In this document: in pieces, positions 36,106 through 42,758 of the stretch
Numbering within the stretch: the first letter of the stretch is position 1
How the letters are laid out: every line of letters begins with the position of its first letter
Assembly (NCBI RefSeq): GCF_036345155.1
Contig: NZ_CP107772.1
Location: 7,254,001-7,318,000, forward strand
Reading direction: 5' to 3'
DNA from: Streptomyces sp. NBC_00582
GTDB taxonomy: Bacteria; Actinomycetota; Actinomycetes; Streptomycetales; Streptomycetaceae
DNA length: 64,000 nt
Notes under the pieces: model-generated
Told to the model about the DNA's origin: nothing
What the model saw: the letters and a program-made list of their open reading frames with translations, nothing else
The model's database searches: none
Position numbers and translations under genes: made by a program

Positions 36106-36324
36106 TCATCGCCCGGCAGGTCCCCCCGACGGGTCCACCGTCGCCTGGTGGGCCTCGGCGAGGTGTTCCGCCGCCTTCAGCCAGGGCAGGAACTGGGCGC
36201 CCTTGCGCCAGCCGCACGTGTCGCACTCGATGGTGCGCTGCACGCCCGCCTTGCGCACCCGGACGACATGCTCGCGCCCGTGCTGGTCCCAGCGGCTCAC
36301 CTTGCTCTGATCGATCTGCGGCAT
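36106..36324 (-). CDS. Small protein with one CxxC pair, function unknown
   Basis: A 72-residue protein starting MPQIDQSKVSRWDQHGREHV, with IECDTCGWRKGAQFLPWLKA as its core and a His (AEHLAEAH) that could add to a metal site. The look is of a single zinc knuckle, common as orphan small proteins in Streptomyces. ATG 36324 is reasonable; the upstream extension is Cys-rich but lacks a good ribosome site. It might form a transcript with the serine hydrolase gene 80 bp downstream. Confidence 0.72.
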   Translation of the reverse strand: MPQIDQSKVSRWDQHGREHVVRVRKAGVQRTIECDTCGWRKGAQFLPWLKAAEHLAEAHQATVDPSGGPAGR

Positions 36325-36457
36325 GACGCCTCCAGCGTCCCTGTCCGGGCAAACTCGGCCAGCAAGGAGTGTGCAGCACGGGCGACAGCAACGGGTTACG
36401 TCCGGCCCCGAGTTGACCAAGCCGTGCTCTTGGGCCGGCTGGGGCCGGGGACCGGCC

Positions 36458-37897
36458 CTAGCCGATCCGGCGGGGCAGGCGCAGGCTGAGCAGGCCCGTC
36501 GCCACCACCCCCGCCACCTGCACGGCCAGGGTCGTCACCAGGGCGTCCCGCATGCCCGACCCCGGGACCAGCGAGAGGAACAGGGTGCCGAGGGTGGCCA
36601 CGCCCAGGGCCAGCGAGGCCTGTTGGGTGGTCACCATCATCCCGCTGCCGACGCCCGCCCGGGCCGGCGGCACCTCCGACATCACCATCCGCATGACGAC
36701 CGGCAGTTGGAACGCCTGCCCGGCGCCCGCGACCGCCGTGCCCGGCAGCAGCTCCCGGACACCCACGTCCGGCCAGTCCGCGCGCACCGTCAGCAGGATC
36801 AGCAGCACACCGACGCCCTGGAGCACCGCCCCCGCCGTCACCACCCGCGACCCGAAGCGGGCCACCAGCCGGGGACCGGCGAGCGAGGCCAGGAAGAACG
36901 CCAGGGCCATCGGCGCGAGCGCCAGACCGGCCCGGACCGGGCCGAGACCCGCCCCGCTCTGCAGCGCCACCGCCACCACGAACATGAACCCGCTGAAGCC
37001 CACCGCGAGCGGCGCCATGATCGTCAGCCCGCGCCGCAGCGTGGTGAGCGCCAACAGGCTTGGCGGGACGAGCGGCGTACGGCCGCGGCGGTCGGCGCGC
37101 CGCTCGACGCCGTAGAACGCCGCCGCCACCAGCGGGAACGCGGCCAGCGACAGCCAGGTCCACAGCGGCCAGCCGGCCGCCCGTCCCTCGGTGAGCGGGG
37201 CCAGCAGGGTCAGCAGGGCGGCGGCGAGCAGGACGGTACCGGGGCCGTCCACCGGCTCGGGGTGCTGCGAGCGCGTCTCCGGGACGGTCCGCACGGCCAG
37301 GACCAGGCCCACGACGACCACCGGGACGTTCACCAGGAACACCGAACGCCAGCCGGTGCCGGCGATGTCCGCCGCGACCAGGACGCCGCCCAGGATCTGG
37401 CCCGCGACCATCGACAGGCCGGCCGTGGCGCCGTACAGGCTCATCGCCCTGGCGCGGCGCGGGCCCTCGGTGGACGACTGGATGGTGGCGAGCACCTGCG
37501 GGACCATCGCGGCGGCCGAGGCGCCCTGCGCGACCCGCGCCGCGACCAGCGACCACGCGTCGGGCGCGAGCCCGCAGGCCAGCGAGGTCAGCCCGAAGGC
37601 GGCCATCCCGCCGAGGAAGAGCCGGCGCCGGCCGAAGAGATCGCCCAGCCGGCCGCCGAGGACCAGCAGCACGGCGTACGCGACCCCGTACCCGGCGACG
37701 ACGAGTTCCAGGACGGACTCGCTCGCCGCGAGGTCCCGGCCGATGGTCGGCAGGGCCACGTTGACGATGAAGAAGTCGATGAGGGGCAGCGCCGCGCCGA
37801 GCAGGACGGTGAACAGCCCGAGGGAGCCGAGGGGACGGGCCGGGGCCGCGGTGCGGGCGCCCGGCGGGACGGTGGTGGTGGTCGTTGACTGGGTCAC
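36458..37897 (-). CDS. MFS drug exporter, DHA2/EmrB-QacA type
   Basis: A 479-residue proton-coupled exporter with 14 predicted helices. FFIVNVALPTIGRDL at helix 1, the motif A loop GGRLGDLFGRRRLFLGGM between helices 2 and 3, and motif C-like QILGGVLVAADIAGTGWRSVFLVNVP are clear. GTG 37897 follows CGGGGAC. It is transcribed away from an XRE/MmyB-type regulator; the shared gap contains an inverted repeat, so the exporter is probably induced by a ligand of that regulator. Substrate unknown. Confidence 0.93.
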   Translation of the reverse strand: MTQSTTTTTVPPGARTAAPARPLGSLGLFTVLLGAALPLIDFFIVNVALPTIGRDLAASESVLELVVAGYGVAYAVLLVLGGRLGDLFGRRRLFLGGMAAFGLTSLACGLAPDAWSLVAARVAQGASAAAMVPQVLATIQSSTEGPRRARAMSLYGATAGLSMVAGQILGGVLVAADIAGTGWRSVFLVNVPVVVVGLVLAVRTVPETRSQHPEPVDGPGTVLLAAALLTLLAPLTEGRAAGWPLWTWLSLAAFPLVAAAFYGVERRADRRGRTPLVPPSLLALTTLRRGLTIMAPLAVGFSGFMFVVAVALQSGAGLGPVRAGLALAPMALAFFLASLAGPRLVARFGSRVVTAGAVLQGVGVLLILLTVRADWPDVGVRELLPGTAVAGAGQAFQLPVVMRMVMSEVPPARAGVGSGMMVTTQQASLALGVATLGTLFLSLVPGSGMRDALVTTLAVQVAGVVATGLLSLRLPRRIG

Positions 37898-37928
37898 GTC
37901 CCCGAGCCTGCGCCGCACCCCAGACGGG

Positions 37929-37952
37929 TACCAGAGTGTTCTTATCCTGGTA
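37929..37952. promoter_or_regulatory. Inverted repeat in the MFS/XRE divergent promoter
   Basis: TACCAG (37929-37934) and CTGGTA (37947-37952) flank a 12-bp A/T-rich spacer between the divergent starts. It overlaps where both promoters should lie and is the likely site of the XRE/MmyB regulator. Confidence 0.5.
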
Positions 37953-37998
37953 GCGGCAGTACCTGGCAACAGGGTCCGCGCCCCGGCACGCTGGAGGC

Positions 37999-38919
37999 AT
38001 GACGACGATGGCCCAGGAAACGGCGGCCCGGCAAACCGCGGCCCGGCAAACCGCGGCCCCCGCCGCGGCGGGCAGCGGCTCGGAGATACGGCGGCACGAA
38101 CTCGCCGCCTTCCTGCGCAGCCGCCGTGAGCGGATCACCCCGGAGCAGGTCGGTCTCCCGCGCGGGGCCCGCCGCCGTACGCCCGGGCTGCGCCGCGAGG
38201 AGGTCGCTCACCTCTCGGCGGTCGGCGTCACCTGGTACACCTGGCTCGAACAGGCCCGGGACATCCATGTCTCCGTACAGGTCCTGGACGCCCTCGCCCG
38301 CACCCTCATGCTCGACGGCGGCGAACGCGCCCACCTCTTCCAGCTCGCCGCCGCCACCGACCCGACGCCCGCCGCGAACTGCGAGGGCATCACCGACGCC
38401 GTGCGCATGCACCTGGACCAGCTCGACCCGCTGCCCGCCTGCGTCCAGAACAGCCGCTACGACATCCTGGCCTACAACCGCGCCTACGCCCGCCTCTTCT
38501 GCGACCTCGACGCGATCCCGCCCGAGGACCGCAACTGCATGCTCCTCGTCCACACCCACCCCGACTGGCGGTCCGCGATCGTCCACCTCGAGGAGACCAT
38601 GCGGCTGATGGCGGCCAAGCTCCGCGCCTCCATGGCCGGCCATCTCTCCGAGCCGGCCTGGAAGATGCTGGTCAAACGGCTCCAGGCGGAGTCCCCGGAG
38701 TTCCGCGAGAACTGGGAGCGCTACGAGGTCGTCGTCGGCCGCACCAAGGTCAAGCAGTTCCGCAACCCCTACGTCGGCCTCCTCACCCTCCACCACACGG
38801 ACCTGTGGCTCAGCCCGGACCACGGGGCCCGGCTGGTGTCGTACACACCGGTGGACGAGGAGTGCCGGGCGCGGCTGGAGAAGCTGTATCTGATGTTCAA
38901 CGGGACGGGCACAGGGTGA
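37999..38919 (+). CDS. XRE-type regulator with MmyB-like ligand-binding domain
   Basis: A 306-residue regulator. HTH (about 30-95): LAAFLRSRRERITPEQVGLPRG, RRTPGLRREEVAHLSAVGVTWYTWLEQ. The C-terminal MmyB-like domain, thought to bind a small hydrophobic ligand, contains VQNSRYDILAYNRAYARLFCD and FRNPYVGLLTLHHTDLWLSPD. A short in-frame duplication (ARQTA twice, residues 8-18) is seen at the start. It is divergent from the MFS exporter gene and likely controls it and itself. The end overlaps the neighbouring convergent gene by 23 bp. Confidence 0.93.
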   Translation: MTTMAQETAARQTAARQTAAPAAAGSGSEIRRHELAAFLRSRRERITPEQVGLPRGARRRTPGLRREEVAHLSAVGVTWYTWLEQARDIHVSVQVLDALARTLMLDGGERAHLFQLAAATDPTPAANCEGITDAVRMHLDQLDPLPACVQNSRYDILAYNRAYARLFCDLDAIPPEDRNCMLLVHTHPDWRSAIVHLEETMRLMAAKLRASMAGHLSEPAWKMLVKRLQAESPEFRENWERYEVVVGRTKVKQFRNPYVGLLTLHHTDLWLSPDHGARLVSYTPVDEECRARLEKLYLMFNGTGTG

Positions 38920-39376
38920 CCTTGTCACCGGGGTGCAGGACCACGGGCCGCCGCCAGCTCCGGATGGTCGTGGGGCGGCCGGACTTGTCCCACGCGATGA
39001 CCGAGACCTGTCCGGCCGCTTCGACACAGGAGTGGGGGACAGCCCTGGGGCCCCACTCCACCACCTCGATGTCGTCCTTGCTCAGGACGTTCGTCAGCGC
39101 CTGCCGGTCCTCGACACCGATGCCCGCCTCCTTGATCGTCAGCGTCACACTCCCGTCACCGTGCCGCTCCACCGCGTACGCCCGCGACCCGCCCGCCGAC
39201 CCGGGTACCGCGATCGCCACCGCCGCCGCGACGGCACAGGCCGCCAGGGCGAGCGAGACCCGGCGCCGGGTGAGGAGCCGTCGTGGACCGGGAACCGTCA
39301 CCGCCTCCTCCCGCAGCGCGATCTCCCGCGTCAGCTCCGCCAGCAGCCGGTCCTCGAAGCTCTCCCGCGCGCTCAT
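38897..39376 (-). CDS. Single-pass membrane protein, putative anti-sigma partner
   Basis: A 159-residue protein: about 30 cytosolic residues (SFEDRLLAELTREIALREEA), one membrane helix (RVSLALAACAVAAAVAIAVPG), then a small external domain with SVTLTIKEAGIGVEDRQALT and two Cys (HSCVEAAG, VTLCPSR) that may pair. ATG 39376 overlaps the stop of the ECF sigma gene as ATGA. Placement suggests a regulator or signal receiver for that sigma factor, though no HxxxCxxC motif is present. Confidence 0.78.
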   Translation of the reverse strand: MSARESFEDRLLAELTREIALREEAVTVPGPRRLLTRRRVSLALAACAVAAAVAIAVPGSAGGSRAYAVERHGDGSVTLTIKEAGIGVEDRQALTNVLSKDDIEVVEWGPRAVPHSCVEAAGQVSVIAWDKSGRPTTIRSWRRPVVLHPGDKVTLCPSR

Positions 39377-39954
39377 GCCTCACCTCTGACGACGTACAGC
39401 ACTGACATCTCCGGCACCACCGACGCCTCCGCCTCCGCCTCCGCGCGGAGCGCCTTGCGGGCACGGTGCAGCCGCACCCGGGCCGTGACCTGGCGGATGC
39501 CGAGCGCGGCCGCCGCCTCCGTGACCGTGAGCTGGTCCACCGCCACCAGCTCGATCACCGCCCGCTCCCCCTCGGGCAGCCGGGCGAGCGCGGCCAGCAG
39601 CCGTCGGCCGGGGCTCTCCGCGTCGAGCTTGTCCTCCAGCCGGACGATGTCGTCGGCCTCCAGCAGCCGGCGCCCCGAGAACCGCCGGTCACGCTCCGCC
39701 TCCCGCGCGACGCGCCGCCGCTCCGAGGAGACGACGTTGCGTGCGATGCCGTACAGCCAGGCCGTCTCACTGCCGAGGCCCGGCCGGTAGGTGTGGGCCG
39801 AGTCGAGGACGGCGAGGAAGATCTCCGCGGTCAGGTCGGCGGCGGTGTGCGGATCGTCGACCCGCCGCGCCACGAACCGGGTCACCGCGTCCACATGCCG
39901 CCGGTAGAACTCCTCGAACTCCCCTAAGAGCCCTGTCCGCTCCCCGCCCTCCAC
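39373..39954 (-). CDS. ECF RNA polymerase sigma factor; contains TTA codon
   Basis: A 193-residue sigma factor: region 2 FEEFYRRHVDAVTRFVARRVDD, AADLTAEIFLAVLDSAHTYR and WLYGIARNVVSSERRR; region 4 LARLPEGERAVIELVAVDQLTVTEAAAALGI with RQVTARVRLHRARKAL. GTG 39954 is preferred over GTG 39993 because AAGGAGG lies six bases before it. Codon 10 is TTA (39925-39927, minus strand), so translation should need the bldA tRNA and be growth-stage dependent. The next gene, coupled by ATGA, encodes a membrane protein. A palindrome 44 bp upstream may be its own promoter or an operator. Confidence 0.93.
   Translation of the reverse strand: MEGGERTGLLGEFEEFYRRHVDAVTRFVARRVDDPHTAADLTAEIFLAVLDSAHTYRPGLGSETAWLYGIARNVVSSERRRVAREAERDRRFSGRRLLEADDIVRLEDKLDAESPGRRLLAALARLPEGERAVIELVAVDQLTVTEAAAALGIRQVTARVRLHRARKALRAEAEAEASVVPEMSVLYVVRGEA
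39925..39927 (-). promoter_or_regulatory. TTA leucine codon (bldA checkpoint) in ECF sigma gene
   Basis: TTA is codon 10 of the sigma gene (CTC TTA GGG). A TTA this early in a regulator makes the whole regulon conditional on the bldA tRNA. Confidence 0.8.
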
Positions 39955-39997
39955 AGGCGCCTCCTTCGCATCGGCTGCACCTGTTCTTGGCACGGCA

Positions 39998-40015
39998 CCC
40001 GTAAAGCGTTACGGG
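39998..40015. promoter_or_regulatory. Perfect inverted repeat upstream of ECF sigma gene
   Basis: CCCGTAA (39998-40004) and TTACGGG (40009-40015) are perfect complements around AGCG, 44 bp before the GTG start. On the coding strand GTAAC followed by a GTGCC block could also act as an ECF-type promoter, giving autoregulation. Confidence 0.45.
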
Positions 40016-40081
40016 AACGGCGGACGGCCCTCTCACCCCCCGCGCGGGATGAGAGGGCCGTGATGATCGGGCTCCGCTCGC

Positions 40082-41527
40082 TCAGGCCGTGACGCCGGCC
40101 GCCTCGCGGACCTCCCTCGCCTCCAGGCGCTCCGCCGTCCGCTGTGCGGTACGGCGGGCCCAGGGGCCCGTGGTCAGGGTGCCGAGGGTGAGGACGAGGA
40201 GGCCGCAGGCGGTGAGGATCCACCAGCCGGGGACGGCGGCGGAGACGAAGGTCTCGCGGTACGACGTCACGCTCACGCCCGCCGCCAGCACCGCGCCGAC
40301 CACCGCGACGCCGAGGGTCTGGCCGAGCTGCCGGCTGGTGGAGGCGACCGCCGCCGCCACCCCGGCCTGGCTGCGGGGCATCCCGGAGACCGCCGTGTTG
40401 GTGATCGGCGCGTTCACGAAGCCGAAGCCGATGCCGAACAGGGTGTAGCCGAGGAACAGCGTCACATTCGAGGTCTCCGCGTCGAAGACGGCGAACAGCA
40501 GCCCGCTCGCCGTCATCGCGAGGCCCGCGATCACCAACGGCAGACGGGGACCCCGGCTGCCCACCAGCCGGCCGGACAGCGGCGCGCACAGGAACATCGG
40601 TACGGCCATCGGCAGCATCCACAGACCCGCCTGGAGCGCGTTCAGCCCCCGTACGTTCTGCAGGTAGAGCGTGGACAGGAACAGGAACCCGCCCAGCGAG
40701 GCGAACGCGCTGATCGCCACCACCGTCGCCCCGCTGAACGGCGCCGAGCGGAAGAACCGCAGGTCGATGAGGGGCTCGGTGCGCCGCGGCTCGTAGATCA
40801 GCAGTCCGGTCAGCGCGGCGAGGGCCAGCGCCGCGAAGGGGCCGCTGGTCGCGAGGCCCGCGCCGGGCGCCTCGATGATCGCGTACGTCAGGGAGCCGAA
40901 GAGCGTGATGACCAGGAGCTGGCCGACGGGGTCGGGGCGGCGGGCCCTCGGCGCGCGGGACTCGGGCACGAACCGGAGGGTGAGGAGCAGGGCCGCGAGG
41001 CCGACCGGGAGGTTGACCCAGAAGATCGCGCGCCAGCCCACCGACTCCACGAGCAGACCGCCCAGCAGCGGACCGGCCGCCATCGAGATGCCCACGACCG
41101 CGCCCCACACACCGATCGCACGGGCCCGCTCCCGTGGGTCGGTGAAGGTGTTGGTGATGATCGACATGGCGACCGGGTTCAGCATCGAGCCGCCGACCGC
41201 CTGCACCATCCGGGCCGCGATCAGCAGGTCCAGGCTGGGCGCGAGGGAGCACAGCAGCGAGCCGAGCGAGAACACGACCAGGCCGGCCATGAAGACCTTG
41301 CGGCGGCCGATCCGGTCGGCCGTGGAGCCCGCGAGCATCAGCAGCGCGGCCAGCACGACCGTGTAGGCGTCGATCGTCCACTGGAGTCCGGCGGTGGAGG
41401 CGTGCAGATCGCGTTCCATCGCGGGCAGGGCGACGTTCAGCGCGGTCGTGTCGAGGCTCACGATCAGCAGACTCATACAGCAGATCGCGAGGACGAGCCG
41501 ACGGCGGCGGGGGCTGAGCTCGGGCAT
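40082..41527 (-). CDS. MFS exporter, DHA2 family
   Basis: A 481-residue 14-helix exporter: LVLAICCMSLLIVSLDTTALNVALPAM in helix 1, GSTADRIGRRKVFMAGLVVF as motif A, and GPLLGGLLVESVGWRAIFWVNLPVG in helix 5. The ATG at 41527 has no Shine-Dalgarno; TACTAT on the coding strand lies six bases upstream, the arrangement of a leaderless transcript. It is divergent from dusB. Probably a small-molecule or drug exporter; the substrate is unknown, and no dedicated regulator is adjacent. Confidence 0.93.
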   Translation of the reverse strand: MPELSPRRRRLVLAICCMSLLIVSLDTTALNVALPAMERDLHASTAGLQWTIDAYTVVLAALLMLAGSTADRIGRRKVFMAGLVVFSLGSLLCSLAPSLDLLIAARMVQAVGGSMLNPVAMSIITNTFTDPRERARAIGVWGAVVGISMAAGPLLGGLLVESVGWRAIFWVNLPVGLAALLLTLRFVPESRAPRARRPDPVGQLLVITLFGSLTYAIIEAPGAGLATSGPFAALALAALTGLLIYEPRRTEPLIDLRFFRSAPFSGATVVAISAFASLGGFLFLSTLYLQNVRGLNALQAGLWMLPMAVPMFLCAPLSGRLVGSRGPRLPLVIAGLAMTASGLLFAVFDAETSNVTLFLGYTLFGIGFGFVNAPITNTAVSGMPRSQAGVAAAVASTSRQLGQTLGVAVVGAVLAAGVSVTSYRETFVSAAVPGWWILTACGLLVLTLGTLTTGPWARRTAQRTAERLEAREVREAAGVTA

Positions 41528-41533
41528 GCGTTA

Positions 41534-41539
41534 ATAGTA
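41534..41539 (-). promoter_or_regulatory. -10 element of a leaderless MFS transcript
   Basis: TACTAT (coding strand) ends six bases before the ATG at 41527, so transcription should start at the A of the start codon. The AT-rich block TTAATAGTAC..TAACTAA stands out against the GC-rich surroundings and may also hold an operator. Confidence 0.5.
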
Positions 41540-41580
41540 CGCCTAACTAATGAATATGGCCCGTACGGCGTGCCGTACGT

Positions 41581-41586
41581 GAGAAT
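41581..41586 (+). promoter_or_regulatory. -10-like element of a possibly leaderless dusB transcript
   Basis: GAGAAT lies six bases upstream of the dusB ATG, and the intervening GGGTGG is too close to act as a ribosome site. The same GAGAAT-to-ATG spacing occurs before the small ORF upstream of recO. Confidence 0.4.
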
Positions 41587-41592
41587 GGGTGG

Positions 41593-42744
41593 ATGCCCAC
41601 GACCGCGCCCACGCAGCACACGACCCTGCGGATCGGCCCGCACGCCGTCCAGCCGCCCGTAGTCCTGGCCCCCATGGCCGGCATCACCAACGCGCCCTTC
41701 CGCACCCTGTGCAGGGAGTTCAGCGGCGGCAAGGGCCTGTTCGTGAGCGAGATGATCACCACCCGGGCGCTGGTCGAGCGCAACGAGAAGACCATGCAGC
41801 TGATCCACTTCGACGCGACGGAGAAGCCGCGCTCGATCCAGTTGTACGGCGTCGACCCGGCGACCGTCGGCAAGGCCGTCCGCATGATCGCGGAGGAGGA
41901 CCTCGCCGACCACATCGACCTGAACTTCGGCTGCCCCGTCCCCAAGGTGACCCGTAAGGGCGGCGGCTCGGCGCTGCCCTACAAGCGGAACCTGCTGCGG
42001 GCCATCCTGCGGGAGGCCGTGTCGGGGGCCGGGGACCTCCCGGTGACGATGAAGATGCGCAAGGGCATCGACGACGACCACATCACCTACCTCGACGCCG
42101 GCCGCATCGCCGTGGAGGAGGGCGTCACCGCCATCGCGCTGCACGGCCGCACCGCCGCCCAGCACTACGGCGGCACCGCCGACTGGGACGCCATCGCCCG
42201 GCTGAAGGAGCACGTCCCGGAGATCCCGGTCCTCGGCAACGGGGACATCTGGTCCGCCGAGGACGCGCTGCGGATGGTCCGCGAGACCGGCTGCGACGGT
42301 GTGGTGGTCGGACGCGGGTGCCTGGGCCGGCCGTGGCTGTTCGCGGACCTGGTGGCCGCGTTCGAGGGGAGGGACGACTTCCGCAGGCCGTCCCTGCGCG
42401 AGGTCGCCGACGTCATGGTCCGCCACGCGACCCTGCTCGGCGAGTGGATCGGCGACGAGTCCAAGGGAGTCGTCGACTTCCGCAAGCACGTCGCCTGGTA
42501 CCTCAAGGGCTTCGCGGTCGGCTCCGAGATGCGCAAGCGCCTCGCCATCACCTCCTCCCTCGAGGAACTCCGGTCCGGGCTGGACGAGTTGGACCTCGAC
42601 CAGCCCTGGCCCACCGGCGCCGACGGGCCCCGCGGCCGTACGTCCGGCAACAACCGGGTGGTGCTGCCGGACGGCTGGCTGAAGGACCCGTACGACTGCG
42701 CGGGCGTGGGCGAGGACGCGGAGCTGGAGACCTCCGGCGGCTGA
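41593..42744 (+). CDS. dusB: tRNA dihydrouridine synthase
   Basis: FMN enzyme reducing uridine to dihydrouridine in tRNA. The 383-residue protein has VVLAPMAGITNAPFRTLCRE at the start of the barrel, catalytic Cys in HIDLNFGCPVPKVTRKGGGS, MKMRKGIDDDH, ALHGRTAAQHYGG with the substrate-contacting His, and VLGNGDIWSAEDALRM plus GVVVGRGCLGRPWLF for FMN phosphate. A C-terminal helical domain follows. Complete. Expression may be from a leaderless start. It converges on the sulfatase gene with 14 bp between stops. Confidence 0.95.
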   Translation: MPTTAPTQHTTLRIGPHAVQPPVVLAPMAGITNAPFRTLCREFSGGKGLFVSEMITTRALVERNEKTMQLIHFDATEKPRSIQLYGVDPATVGKAVRMIAEEDLADHIDLNFGCPVPKVTRKGGGSALPYKRNLLRAILREAVSGAGDLPVTMKMRKGIDDDHITYLDAGRIAVEEGVTAIALHGRTAAQHYGGTADWDAIARLKEHVPEIPVLGNGDIWSAEDALRMVRETGCDGVVVGRGCLGRPWLFADLVAAFEGRDDFRRPSLREVADVMVRHATLLGEWIGDESKGVVDFRKHVAWYLKGFAVGSEMRKRLAITSSLEELRSGLDELDLDQPWPTGADGPRGRTSGNNRVVLPDGWLKDPYDCAGVGEDAELETSGG

Positions 42745-42758
42745 AGCCCTGACCGGGC

